DNA from: Actinomadura formosensis NBRC 14204
GTDB lineage: Bacteria > Actinomycetota > Actinomycetes > Streptosporangiales > Streptosporangiaceae
Assembly: GCF_001552155.1 (NCBI RefSeq)
Contig: NZ_BCQQ01000079.1
Span: 1-34,460, forward strand
Direction: 5' to 3'
Length of the DNA: 34,460 nucleotides
Positions 16,496 through 25,213 of this stretch are shown here, piece after piece. Both the position numbers and the translations under genes were made by a program. The notes under the pieces are model-generated. The model did not search any database. It saw only the letters and a program-made list of their open reading frames with translations, and was not told the origin of the DNA. The first letter of the stretch is position 1; every line of letters begins with the position of its first letter.

Positions 16496-16576
16496 CGCTC
16501 TCGGTCCGCTCTCACCGCGGTCCGCACCCGTCGGAGAGTGCGGGGAGAGTGCGGCGAGAGATCGCGTTCTTAGCAT
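16496..16576 (+). promoter_or_regulatory. SARP-box promoter of the fusion-gene operon
   Basis: Three direct repeats at exact 11-bp period: GGAGAGTGCGG (16533-16543), GGAGAGTGCGG (16544-16554), CGAGAGATCGC (16555-16565). The last GAGAG core is followed by exactly 10 bases and then a -10-like TAGCAT (16571-16576), 47 bases before the ATG. Two further 11-bp-spaced copies in inverted orientation, CGCTCTCGGTC and CGCTCTCACCG, lie at 16496-16517. Heptamer direct repeats at 11-bp period with the last one 8 bases from the -10 are the known binding geometry of SARP regulators (ActII-ORF4, DnrI). The SARP encoded at 27118-29316 is the obvious ligand. Confidence 0.75.
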
Positions 16577-16622
16577 CCGTCCCAGCCATGACGCGAGTCA
16601 CATCGGATGGGAGGAGCCAGCG

Positions 16623-19532
16623 ATGTCGGGACTTCACGGCACGCGGGCGACGGTCGTCGGCGCCGGGCCTGTCGCCTGCCTGGTAGCGATCGAACTGCGT
16701 GAACGCGGGTTCGAGGTGAGTCTCTACGAGCGCGGACCGGACATCCGCCAGGTAACGGGAGTCCGCGGCCACTCGTTCAACCTGACCCTGACCAAGCGCG
16801 GCCTCGACTCACTGGAGCCGGATCTGGTCGAGCTGCTCTACCGCAACGGCATCCCGCTGCCGCAGCGGGTGATCCACCATGCCGACGGCTCGATCTCCTA
16901 CCAGCCCTACAGCGTCGATCCCGACCACCACCTCCTGTCGATCCCGCGCGTCCTGCTGCACCGGGCGCTGCTGGACGAGGCCGAGCGCCGCGGCGCCCGG
17001 CTGTTCTTCCGGCACGAGTGCGTGGCGGCGGACCCGGTCACCGGCGGCGCCATGTTCGTGGCCGGCGGCGCGAGCCTCACCCGGACCGAGGCGGACCTGC
17101 TCATCGGCTGCGACGGGGCCAACAGCACCGTACGGCACGAGATGTCGCGGCGCGGGGCCCGGATGCGGCTCTCCCAGGAGTACGTGCACGACGGCTTCGT
17201 GGAGATCCTGGTGCCCGCCGCGCCCGGCGGCGGGCACTGCCTGCTGGAGCGGCTGCGCGACCCGACGCGCCCGGAAAGCCTGCGCCACGGGCTGCACGTG
17301 TGGCCACGCGGGGAGTTCATGCTGCTCGCCCAGCCCAACATCGACGGCACGTACACCGCGGGACTGTGGATGCCCTGGGAACCGGGGGACCGCACGCACC
17401 CGTGCTGGGACATGCTGCGTACGCCGGCCGACGTGCACGCGCTGTTCCGCGAGCACTTCGCCGACCTGGCGGACCTGGCGCCGTCCTACGCCGATGACGT
17501 GCTCAAGGCCCCGCCGGCCCCGCTCAAGACCGTCCGCTGCGGCCCGTACCACCATGGCCGGGCGGTACTGTTCGGCGATTCCGCGCACACGCTGGTGCCG
17601 TTCTTCGGACAGGGCATCAACTGCAGCTTCGAGGACGTCCGCACGTTCTTCGCCATTCTCGACCGCAACCTGGCCGACCGGGAACCGGAGGAGGCGGTCG
17701 CGGCGACGCTGCCCGAGTACACCGAGCGGCGCCGGCCCGCGGGCGAGACCATCGCCGACCTGTCGCTGGCGATGGCCGCCGAGCTCAAACAGCACAGCGA
17801 CGACGCCGCCTTCCACGCGCGCAAGCGGCTGGAAAAGCGCCTGCACCAACGACACCCGGACCTGTACGTGCCGCTGTACCAGGCCATCGCGTTCACCGGC
17901 ACGCCCTACCACGAGGTGGTGGCCAGGCACGAGCGCCACCGTGCGGTGCTCGACGACCTGTGCCGCCGGTACGACCCGGCCACCCAGGAGGAGCTGATCG
18001 TCGCTCAGTACGCCGCGGCGGTCGGCGCGGACGCCCCGGGCGACGACGCTCGCGGGTGTACGGGCGCGCAGGCCGCGGGGGCCGGCGGCGAGCTGGAGCT
18101 GTCCCCGGCCGAGCAGCGGGACCTGCTGGAGGCGGTTTCGGCGCGGCTCGCCGACTACCACGAGGAGCTGGCCAAACGGAACTTTCCCGCCTCCTACCCC
18201 GGTGCCCGCTCCGCCTCCGGCGGCGTTCCGGACCTGACGCGGCGGCTGCCGCCGCGTACCGGGACGCCGCTGGAGGCGCTGCTGGACGAGGTGTTCGAGG
18301 AGGCCATGCCCAGCGGCATGATGCACGCCCACCCCGGGTTCCTGGCGCACGTGCCCTCGGGCGGGCTGTTCCAGGCCGCCGTCGGGGAGTTCGTGACGCG
18401 CAGCCTCAACCGGTTCGCCGGGGCGTGGGCCGCCGCACCCGGGTTCGCCCGCATCGAGGCCGACGTGATCGGCTGGTTCTGCTCGGCCCTGGGGTACGGC
18501 GAGGGGTCCTTCGGCTACCTCACCACCGGCGGCTCGATCGCGAACTTCATGGCGCTGCGCTGCGCCCTGGAACGGGTGCCCGAAGGACGCCGGCACGAGG
18601 CCACGGTGTACGTGTCCGAGCAGGGGCACTTCTCGGTGAGCAAGGCGGCGCGGCTGGCGGGGATCGCCTCGTCGCGGGTGCGCGCGGTCCCCACCGACGG
18701 CGCGTACCGCATGGACATGCGGCGGCTGCGCGAGATGCTCGCGCGTGACCTGCGGGAGGGCGCGCCGCCCGGGTGCGTGGTCGCCACCGCGGGGACCACC
18801 AACACCGGCGCGGTCGACGACCTGCGCGCGGCGGCGCGGCTGTGCCGCGAGCACGGAGTCTGGCTGCACGTCGACGCCTGCTTCGGCGGCTTCTTCCGGC
18901 TCACCGGGCGCGGCCGGGCGCTGCTGGCGGGCATCGAGGCCGCCGACTCGATCGCGGTCGACGCGCACAAGTCGCTGTTCCTGCCGCACGGCAGCTCGGC
19001 GCTGCTCGTACGGGACAAGGCCGCGCTCAAGGCGGCGTTCGCCGTCCCCGCCGCGGCCTACATCCCGGAGCTGTCCGACGACGAGGAGCGGGCCGACTTC
19101 ATGGACTACGGCCCGGAGGTGACCCGGGAGTTCCGCGGCCTGACCGCCTGGCTGCCCATCCGCATGCACGGCATCGAGGCGTTCGAACGGTGCCTGGACC
19201 GCCGGATGGAGCTGGCCGACGAGCTGGCCGCGCGGCTGGCGGCGGTGGACGGGGTGGAGGTGGTCCCGCGCGGCGCACCGCACCTGCCGACCGTGGCGTT
19301 CCGAATACGCGCCGAGGACCCGGCCGAGGCCGACCTGAACACCGAACGGCTGTGCGAACGGATCTGCGCACGCGGCAACGTCTACGTGGCCACGACGACG
19401 CTGCCCCGTGAGGGACGGGTGGTGCGCGCCTGCATCATGCATCACCGGACCGACGAGTTGGTGATCGACCAGTTCATGGTGGAAGTGCAGTGGGCCCTGC
19501 GGGGGCTCGGCATGGAGGTCGGGAAACGATGA
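16623..19532 (+). CDS. Fusion of KMO/VioC-like FAD monooxygenase and PLP aromatic amino acid decarboxylase
   Basis: 969 residues in one frame. Part 1 (about 1-455) is a class A flavoprotein hydroxylase: GAGPVA dinucleotide motif (13-18), HSFNLTLTKRGLDSLE, matching the RSINLALSxRG box of kynurenine 3-monooxygenase, GCDGANSTVR, and FGDSAHTLVPFFGQGIN with G318-D319. Its end, DLYVPLYQAIAFTGTPYHEV, resembles VioC as well as KMO. A linker rich in Ala/Gly (about 460-485) joins part 2 (about 485-965), a group II PLP decarboxylase: HPGFLAHVPSGG, YLTTGGSIAN, AGTTNTGAVDDL, HVDACFGGF, and the Schiff-base Lys783 in DAHKSLFLPHGSSALL. The start has GGGAGGAGCCAGCG before ATG16623. Expected net reaction: ring hydroxylation plus decarboxylation of an aromatic amino acid, with Trp or kynurenine the best candidates. 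First gene of a four-gene operon under SARP boxes. Confidence 0.88.
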   Translation: MSGLHGTRATVVGAGPVACLVAIELRERGFEVSLYERGPDIRQVTGVRGHSFNLTLTKRGLDSLEPDLVELLYRNGIPLPQRVIHHADGSISYQPYSVDPDHHLLSIPRVLLHRALLDEAERRGARLFFRHECVAADPVTGGAMFVAGGASLTRTEADLLIGCDGANSTVRHEMSRRGARMRLSQEYVHDGFVEILVPAAPGGGHCLLERLRDPTRPESLRHGLHVWPRGEFMLLAQPNIDGTYTAGLWMPWEPGDRTHPCWDMLRTPADVHALFREHFADLADLAPSYADDVLKAPPAPLKTVRCGPYHHGRAVLFGDSAHTLVPFFGQGINCSFEDVRTFFAILDRNLADREPEEAVAATLPEYTERRRPAGETIADLSLAMAAELKQHSDDAAFHARKRLEKRLHQRHPDLYVPLYQAIAFTGTPYHEVVARHERHRAVLDDLCRRYDPATQEELIVAQYAAAVGADAPGDDARGCTGAQAAGAGGELELSPAEQRDLLEAVSARLADYHEELAKRNFPASYPGARSASGGVPDLTRRLPPRTGTPLEALLDEVFEEAMPSGMMHAHPGFLAHVPSGGLFQAAVGEFVTRSLNRFAGAWAAAPGFARIEADVIGWFCSALGYGEGSFGYLTTGGSIANFMALRCALERVPEGRRHEATVYVSEQGHFSVSKAARLAGIASSRVRAVPTDGAYRMDMRRLREMLARDLREGAPPGCVVATAGTTNTGAVDDLRAAARLCREHGVWLHVDACFGGFFRLTGRGRALLAGIEAADSIAVDAHKSLFLPHGSSALLVRDKAALKAAFAVPAAAYIPELSDDEERADFMDYGPEVTREFRGLTAWLPIRMHGIEAFERCLDRRMELADELAARLAAVDGVEVVPRGAPHLPTVAFRIRAEDPAEADLNTERLCERICARGNVYVATTTLPREGRVVRACIMHHRTDELVIDQFMVEVQWALRGLGMEVGKR

Positions 19533-20845
19533 CGACCACGACCGCGCGGCGGCTCCCCCCGGGCCCGGACTCCCCGGCGGCGCAGCAGCTGGCCGCCTTC
19601 GAACGCGACCCGTTCGGCTGCGTCGAGGAGATGAGGCGCCGCTACGGCGACCTGTTCACCCTGCGGCTCGGCGGGCTGGGCAACGAGGACCTGGTGGACG
19701 TGGAGCACAACGGCGCGTGGGTCTTCCTGACCCGCCCGCACCAGTTGCGGGTCATGTACGGCTCGGACGGCTCCACCAGCGGCGCGCTGGCGAACAAGCT
19801 GTTCTTCGGCACCGAGGAGGAGTCCGTCGGCTACATCGACGGCGCCCTGCACCGGCGCCGGCGGGCGCAACTCCATCCGGCCTTCAGCGGCGGCCGCGAC
19901 TACGCCGCCATCGTCGCCGCGGCCGTGGACGACCACGTCGCTCGCTGGCCGCGCGGGAAGACGCTCGACCTGTTCCGGGCGTTGCAGGCGCTCACCGGCG
20001 ACATCATCGTCGAGGTCGTCTGCGGGGCGATGGCCCCCGCCGACAAGGCGGAGCTGTCGCGGCTGCTTCCGCCGATGGAGGACGCCACCAACGGACGCGA
20101 GGAGATCCTCGCCGCCGACCGGGTCATCCGGGAGTTCGTCGACCGGCGGCTGCCCGGCCACCTGGAGCGATGCACCGAGCAGGGACGCGAGGACGTGTTC
20201 GCCGCGCTGCTGCGGCACGCCGCCGAGGGCGACGAGGCCCTGACCGACGAGGTCGTGCGGGACGAGGTGTTCAGCCTGCTCTACACCGGGTTCTCCACCA
20301 CCGCCAACACCCTGGCGTGGACGTTCCTGCACGTGCTGCACGACGAGCGGGTGCGCGGGGAACTGGACCGCGAGCTCGGCGACCGGTTCCGGGCCCGGCC
20401 GCTGAACGCGGCCGGCTTCCGCGACCTGGACTACGCCGAGGCGACGATCACCGAGGCGCTGCGGCTGCACCCGGTGTCGGCGCTGAACGGCGTGCGGATG
20501 GTGACCGCGCCCCTGCCGCTCGACGGCCACCTGATCCCGCCGGGCACGGTCCTGGTGCACTGCGCACACCTGCTTCAACGCGATCCGGCCTGCTACCCGG
20601 ACCCGCTGGTGTTCCGGCCGGAGCGGTTCGCCGGCACCACGGCCGACCCGTACCTCTTCGGCGCCTTCGGCGGCGGCGCGCGCACCTGCGTCGGCCGCGG
20701 CTACGCGCGGGCGGTGATGCGGATGATTCTGGCCCTCGTCCTGTCCTCGGTGAACCTGGAAGCGGTCGAACAGATCCCGCCCGCCGGCCGGCAGGGCATC
20801 TTCATGGCCCCGGCGCGGACGCTCTGCCGGGTGGAGGAGCGGTGA
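19529..20845 (+). CDS. Cytochrome P450
   Basis: 438 residues. I-helix LLYTGFSTTANTLAW (TGxxTT variant of the oxygen-activation motif), ExxR in TEALRLHP, PERF in FRPERFAG, and the haem loop FGAFGGGARTCVGRGYA with Cys387 as axial ligand. All essentials are present, so it should be active as a monooxygenase or coupling enzyme. The N-terminus lacks a membrane anchor. No ferredoxin or reductase is encoded nearby, so generic partners must serve. ATG19529 overlaps the stop of the fusion gene (ATGA), which shows co-translation. In context it probably tailors the hydroxylated amine made by the fusion enzyme, by oxidation or phenol coupling; this is inference. Confidence 0.93.
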   Translation: MTTTTARRLPPGPDSPAAQQLAAFERDPFGCVEEMRRRYGDLFTLRLGGLGNEDLVDVEHNGAWVFLTRPHQLRVMYGSDGSTSGALANKLFFGTEEESVGYIDGALHRRRRAQLHPAFSGGRDYAAIVAAAVDDHVARWPRGKTLDLFRALQALTGDIIVEVVCGAMAPADKAELSRLLPPMEDATNGREEILAADRVIREFVDRRLPGHLERCTEQGREDVFAALLRHAAEGDEALTDEVVRDEVFSLLYTGFSTTANTLAWTFLHVLHDERVRGELDRELGDRFRARPLNAAGFRDLDYAEATITEALRLHPVSALNGVRMVTAPLPLDGHLIPPGTVLVHCAHLLQRDPACYPDPLVFRPERFAGTTADPYLFGAFGGGARTCVGRGYARAVMRMILALVLSSVNLEAVEQIPPAGRQGIFMAPARTLCRVEER

Positions 20846-20847
20846 CC

Positions 20848-22335
20848 ATGCCGCACATGCGCCCGGCGACCACCGCCGACCCCGTCCCGGGGCGGGTCAA
20901 GGCCGATGAGCTGGCACGGCGGTACCGGATGGTGCCGGTGTACCGGGAGTTCCCGGCCGACACGCTGACCCCGGTCACGGCCTTCGCCCGGCTCTGCGGC
21001 CCTGGCGACACCGGGTTCCTGCTGGAGAGCGTTCCCATCGGCGGTGACGTGGGCCGCTACTCCTACCTGGGCTACCGCCCCAGGCCGGTGGAGCTGCCCG
21101 GCGGGGACCCGCTGCCGGTGCTGGCCCGCACGGCGGCCGAGCGGACGGCCCCGGTGGGCGGGCTGCCGCCCTTCCACGGCGGCGTCGTCGGCTACCTGGG
21201 CTGGGAGGCGGTGCGGCACTTCGAGCGGCTGCCCCGGGCCGCCGGCCCCGCGCCGGGCGTGCCCGAGTCGGCGTTCCTGGCCGCCGAGGACCTGGTGGTG
21301 TTCGACCACGCGACCCGCACCCTGGTGCTGCTGACGCTCTACCGGGGCGACCGCGAGTCCTACGACGACGCCCTGCGCAGGCTCGAGGAGATGCGGCGGC
21401 GGCTGCGGGCGGCTCCCCCCGCCGGCCTGCCGGGCGCGGCGCACCCGGCCCGGCCGGACGGCCCGGGGCGGGACGACGGGTGGACCTCCAACGTCACCCG
21501 GGAGGAGTTCGAGCGCCGGGTGCGGCGCGCGCAGGAGTACATCACCGCGGGTGATGCGTTCCAGATCGTGCTGTCGCAGCGGTTCACCCGGCCGCTGCGG
21601 GTGTCCCCGCTGCACATCTACGGGCACCTGCGGGCGGTCGACCCGTCGCCGTACATGTACCACGTGAGCCTGGGCGCGGGCCGCCATGTCATCGGAGCCT
21701 CCCCCGAACTGCTGATGCGCACCGACGGGCGCACCGTGCGGACCAGGCCGCTGACCGGGACCCGGGTGCGCGGCCCGGACCGGGCGGCCGACCTGGCCAT
21801 GGAACGCGACCTGCTGGCCGGCGGCAAGGAACGCGCCGAACACGCGATGCTGGTCGATCTGGGCCGCAACAGCATCGGCAGGGTCTGCCGGCCGGGCACG
21901 GTACGGGTCGAGCGGCTGATGGAGGTCGAGCGGTTCCCGCACGTGATGCACCTGTCCTCGACGGTGGCGGGCGAGCTGGCCCCGGATGCGGGGGCGTTGG
22001 ACGCGCTGCGGTCGGCGTTCCCCGCCGGCACGCACAGCGGCGTGCCCAAGAGCCGGGCCATGGGGATCATCGCCGAGCTGGAGGCCGACCGGCGCGGCGT
22101 CTACGGCGGGGCGCTGGGCCGCGTCGGGTTCGGCGACACCACCGACTTCGCCATCGGGCTGCGCACGGTCGTCATCGCCGACGGCCTCGTACATGTGCAG
22201 GCAGGCACGGGTGTGGTGGCCGGCTCCGACCCGACGGCGGAGTACCTGGAGACCCTGCACAAGGCCAACGCCATGTTCGCGGCCGTGTGCGGGGCCGAGG
22301 AGGCGTGCCCCGGCGCGGAAGGCGCGGCGTCGTGA
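20848..22335 (+). CDS. Anthranilate synthase component I-like chorismate-utilising enzyme
   Basis: 495 residues, close to TrpE length. The N-terminal regulatory lobe keeps FLLES (57-61), the tryptophan-feedback motif, and GRYSYLGYRP. The catalytic lobe has FQIVLSQRF, ASPELLM, a PLTGTRVRG loop, MLVDLGRNSIGRV, PHVMHLSSTV, FPAGTHSGVPKSRAM and the C-terminal VQAGTGVVAGSDP. At the position that is Ala in anthranilate synthase (PIAGT) and Lys in PabB (PIKGT) it has Thr303. It would convert chorismate plus ammonia to anthranilate or aminodeoxyisochorismate. No glutamine amidotransferase (TrpG) is encoded here, so it must borrow one. ATG20848 has AGGAG 8 bases upstream; an overlapping GTG at 20842 is possible. 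Ends in a GTGA overlap with the DAHP synthase gene. Confidence 0.87.
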   Translation: MPHMRPATTADPVPGRVKADELARRYRMVPVYREFPADTLTPVTAFARLCGPGDTGFLLESVPIGGDVGRYSYLGYRPRPVELPGGDPLPVLARTAAERTAPVGGLPPFHGGVVGYLGWEAVRHFERLPRAAGPAPGVPESAFLAAEDLVVFDHATRTLVLLTLYRGDRESYDDALRRLEEMRRRLRAAPPAGLPGAAHPARPDGPGRDDGWTSNVTREEFERRVRRAQEYITAGDAFQIVLSQRFTRPLRVSPLHIYGHLRAVDPSPYMYHVSLGAGRHVIGASPELLMRTDGRTVRTRPLTGTRVRGPDRAADLAMERDLLAGGKERAEHAMLVDLGRNSIGRVCRPGTVRVERLMEVERFPHVMHLSSTVAGELAPDAGALDALRSAFPAGTHSGVPKSRAMGIIAELEADRRGVYGGALGRVGFGDTTDFAIGLRTVVIADGLVHVQAGTGVVAGSDPTAEYLETLHKANAMFAAVCGAEEACPGAEGAAS

Positions 22336-23738
22336 CCGCCCCGGCCGCCCGCCGGAGCGCCGCCGACGGCGGCCCACACCATCCGCCCCCGGGCTGGAGC
22401 CCGAACTCCTGGCGGGTGCGCCCCATCGCCCAGCAGCCCGGCTGGCCCGACCCGCGGCGGCTGCGCGAGGTACTGGAGGACCTCGCGCTGCTGCCGCCGC
22501 TCGTGCTGCCCGGCGAGATCGAGGACCTGCGGCACACCCTGGCCCGCGTCGCCGAGGGCCGCGCGTTCCTGCTGCAGGCCGGTGACTGCGCCGAGCGGTT
22601 CGCCTCCTGCACCGAGAGCGGCGTACGCGGCAGGCTGCGGGTCATCCTCCAGCTCGCCATCCTGCTCACCTACGGCTCCGGCCTGCCGGTGGTCAAGGTC
22701 GGCCGGATCGCGGGCCAGTTCGGCAAGCCGCGCAGCAGCCCGACCGAGGTGGTCGACGGCGTGGAACTGCCCGCCTTCCGTGGTGACAACGTCAACGACC
22801 CGGCCCCGACCCCGCAGGCCCGCACGCCCGATGCCGAACGCCTGCGCATGGCCTACCACCATGCGTCGGCGACGCTGAACGTACTGCGTGCGCTGACCAA
22901 GGAGGGATTCGCCGACCTCAACCGGGTGCACGCCTGGAACCAGGAGTTCGTCCGGCGCAGCCCGGCCGGGCAGCAGTACGAGGCCGCCGCGGCGGACATC
23001 GCCTGGGCGCTGCGCTTCATGGCCGCCTGCGGCGCGGACACGGCCCGGATGCAGGCGGTCCGCCAGGTGCAGCTCTACACCTCGCACGAGGCCCTGCTGC
23101 CCGCCTTCGAACAGGCGCTCACCCGCCGCGCCGAGGCCGCCGGCGCGTGGTACGGCACCAGCGCCCACATGCTGTGGGTGGGCGACCGCACCCGCGACGT
23201 CGACGGCGCGCACGTGGAGTACCTCTCCGGCCTGGGCAACCCGATCGGGGTGAAGGTCGGCCCGAGCCTCACCCCGGCGGACCTGCGCGTACTGTGCGAT
23301 CGGCTGGACCCCGACCACATCCCGGGCAGGCTGGTGCTGATCTCCCGGCTGGGCGCCGACCGGATCACCGACCTGCTGCCGCCCCTGGTCCGGGAGGTCG
23401 CCGCGACCGGCCGCCCGGTGGTGTGGTCCTGCGACCCCATGCACGGCAACACCTTCCGCTCCGCCAGCGGCTACAAGACCCGCCGGCTGGCGGACATCAT
23501 CCGCGAGATCGACGGCTTCTTCGCCGTCTGCGGCGCCGAGGGGGCCTTCCCCGGCGGCATCCACCTGGAGCTCACCGGCGACAACGTCACCGAGTGCCTC
23601 GGCGGAGCCGAAGAGATCCTCGACACCCACCTCTCCCGCCGCTACGAGACGGCCTGTGACCCCCGGCTCAACGCCGGCCAGTCCATCGAGCTCGCCTTTC
23701 ACATAGCGGACCTGCTGCGGCGGCACCGGGCGAGCTGA
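22332..23738 (+). CDS. Class II 3-deoxy-7-phosphoheptulonate (DAHP) synthase
   Basis: 468 residues, plant/actinobacterial type II. It condenses phosphoenolpyruvate and erythrose-4-phosphate, the first step of the shikimate pathway. Visible motifs: SWRVRPIAQQPGWPD, LQAGDCAERF with metal ligand Cys86, VVKVGRIAGQFGKPRSSP, AFRGDNVND, GVKVGPSLTP, SCDPMHGNT (metal His), HLELTGDNVTECLGG (metal Glu), and CDPRLNAGQS (metal Asp). Secondary-metabolite clusters often carry such a paralogue to raise chorismate supply. Start GTG22332 overlaps the stop of the chorismate-enzyme gene (GTGA). It is the last gene of the operon, followed by the hairpin at 23758-23788. Confidence 0.94.
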   Translation: MTAPAARRSAADGGPHHPPPGWSPNSWRVRPIAQQPGWPDPRRLREVLEDLALLPPLVLPGEIEDLRHTLARVAEGRAFLLQAGDCAERFASCTESGVRGRLRVILQLAILLTYGSGLPVVKVGRIAGQFGKPRSSPTEVVDGVELPAFRGDNVNDPAPTPQARTPDAERLRMAYHHASATLNVLRALTKEGFADLNRVHAWNQEFVRRSPAGQQYEAAAADIAWALRFMAACGADTARMQAVRQVQLYTSHEALLPAFEQALTRRAEAAGAWYGTSAHMLWVGDRTRDVDGAHVEYLSGLGNPIGVKVGPSLTPADLRVLCDRLDPDHIPGRLVLISRLGADRITDLLPPLVREVAATGRPVVWSCDPMHGNTFRSASGYKTRRLADIIREIDGFFAVCGAEGAFPGGIHLELTGDNVTECLGGAEEILDTHLSRRYETACDPRLNAGQSIELAFHIADLLRRHRAS

Positions 23739-23757
23739 CCTCCGCGGGAAAGGGGAA

Positions 23758-23788
23758 GCGGGGTGCGGCCCGGTGGTGCCGCCCCCGC
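23758..23788. terminator. Shared hairpin between two convergent units
   Basis: GCGGGGTGCGGC / GCCGCCCCCGC, an 11-bp stem with one bulged T and an 8-base loop, filling the 58-bp gap between the DAHP synthase stop and the end of the convergent SDR gene. Likely terminates both directions. Confidence 0.6.
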
Positions 23789-23796
23789 CGCCCGGC

Positions 23797-25113
23797 TCAT
23801 CGCTCGGCCCACCAGCGGACCCGGTCGTCCACCATCCGATCGGTGGCGGTCATGGCCGCCCGCTTGGGCCACGTGAGGGTCGCCACGCGCCGCACGAGCG
23901 GCCGGGGGGACTGGACGAGCATGCCCTCCAACAGGGTTCTCGCCAGCGCGTCCACCGTGTCGAGCACGTCGGCCGCGTCCTGCCGCGCCACGCGGTCGAA
24001 CTGGCGGTGCACCACCTCGGGCAGGCGGAACCGTACGGGCACCACGTCGGCGTCGGGCGAGGCCGACGCACCGGCGAGCGGAGACTCGAAGGCGTTGAGG
24101 ACCGCGCTGCGGTCCGCCGTCCCCATCTGGCCGGACAGGTCCGGGCAGCGCTGCCCGTCCCCGGTGTCCTCGGCGACCCGTACCGCGGTCACGCCCTCCT
24201 CGGCCATCACGCCCACGGCCAGGTCGAAAGCGGTGACCGGCCGCGGCAGCGAGCGCACCGCGTGCAGGCCGGTGCCGTCGTCGCGGGCTCCGAGGGCGGC
24301 TACCAGCAGCAGCCGGGCCGTCTCCCGGACGGACTGGACGTGGAACGGCACGGCGGGCAACGGCAGCCACAGCACCGCGCCGTCCCGGCAGGACCGCTGG
24401 AAGCGCGCCACCGGCGCCGACCCCTCGACCACGTGCGCCGACCGGGCGATGGCGGTCGGCAGCAGCCCCCGGGTGGCGGCGTCCGCGACGATCAGCTCGG
24501 CGATGCGCTCGCTGGCGGCCAGGGTGTCGCGGGCGTAGGGCAGCAGGGCATGCTCGTCCGACCCGAGAACCAGCATGCCGGCCCGGGCCGACACCGCCGA
24601 TTCCACCACGTGGCGGGTGCCCAGGATGGTGGTGACCGGATCGCACGCGTGGGCGGGCGCCGGGGCATGCCGGGCGGCCAGGTGGAACACCAGGTGCGGG
24701 CGGGCACCGTGGACGACGCGGGCGACACCGTCCCCGTCGCACACGTCCACCACGTGGTGCTCCGCCCACGGCACCGGTGGCACGGGCGACCGGTCGAGGC
24801 TGAGCACTCTGGCCGGGGCGAGGGCGGCCAGTTCGGCCATCAGCGCCGCGCCGACCCGGCCGCAGGCGCCGGTGACCAGCACCGTCCGGTCGGCGACCAG
24901 CTCCCGCAGCCGCGCCCGCGGCACCCGCAGCGTCCGGCGCGACACCGCCAGAAAGCGGTGGTACTCCCCGGCGGCGCCGGGATGGGCCAGCACCAGCTCC
25001 CGCGCGAGAACGCGCAGCCGGGCCAGAGTGCCCGCGGTCACCGGGGCACGGTCGGCGGGCGCGAGCGCCTTGATCTCTTCCAGGACCTGTTTCAGGTCAG
25101 GTGCGGCACTCAC
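23797..25113 (-). CDS. CapD/PseB-like extended SDR with degraded active site
   Basis: 438 residues from GTG25113 (GGGGGGA about 9 bases upstream). The first 70 or so residues are helical and unassigned. A Rossmann fold starts at TVLVTGACGRVGAAL (GxxGxxG, 82-88), followed by LSLDRSP, HHVVDVCDGDGV, and HLVFHLAARHAPAPAHACDP, which parallels the polysaccharide-biosynthesis (CapD/FlaA1) family. The catalytic segment normally reads STDKA..P...(M/Y)GATKR; here it is GSDEHALLPYARDTLAASER, so the Lys of the (Y/M)xxxK pair is Glu202 and the first Lys is also lost. It may bind NAD without classical epimerase/dehydratase chemistry. It lies downstream of the methyltransferase with a 100-bp gap and no repeat array of its own, so it is probably co-transcribed. 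Confidence 0.75.
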   Translation of the reverse strand: MSAAPDLKQVLEEIKALAPADRAPVTAGTLARLRVLARELVLAHPGAAGEYHRFLAVSRRTLRVPRARLRELVADRTVLVTGACGRVGAALMAELAALAPARVLSLDRSPVPPVPWAEHHVVDVCDGDGVARVVHGARPHLVFHLAARHAPAPAHACDPVTTILGTRHVVESAVSARAGMLVLGSDEHALLPYARDTLAASERIAELIVADAATRGLLPTAIARSAHVVEGSAPVARFQRSCRDGAVLWLPLPAVPFHVQSVRETARLLLVAALGARDDGTGLHAVRSLPRPVTAFDLAVGVMAEEGVTAVRVAEDTGDGQRCPDLSGQMGTADRSAVLNAFESPLAGASASPDADVVPVRFRLPEVVHRQFDRVARQDAADVLDTVDALARTLLEGMLVQSPRPLVRRVATLTWPKRAAMTATDRMVDDRVRWWAER

Positions 25114-25213
25114 GTCGTGATCCCCCCGGGTACGGTGCGCCGGCACCCGCGCGCCGGCGGGGGCCGGACGAGTCGTCTGTCCTGCCGGCCCCGGCCGGCG
25201 ACCGGCTCGCTCG

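Noticed and set aside
16470..16517. Divergent minus-strand SARP promoter at the inverted boxes
   Set aside because: No -10 hexamer at the expected distance and no minus-strand gene to transcribe; the neighbour is a plus-strand gene.
16809..19445. 878-codon open frame on the minus strand
   Set aside because: Exact antisense of the fusion gene; its composition is the Arg/Gly/Pro-rich type produced by high-GC DNA, and no domain is recognisable.
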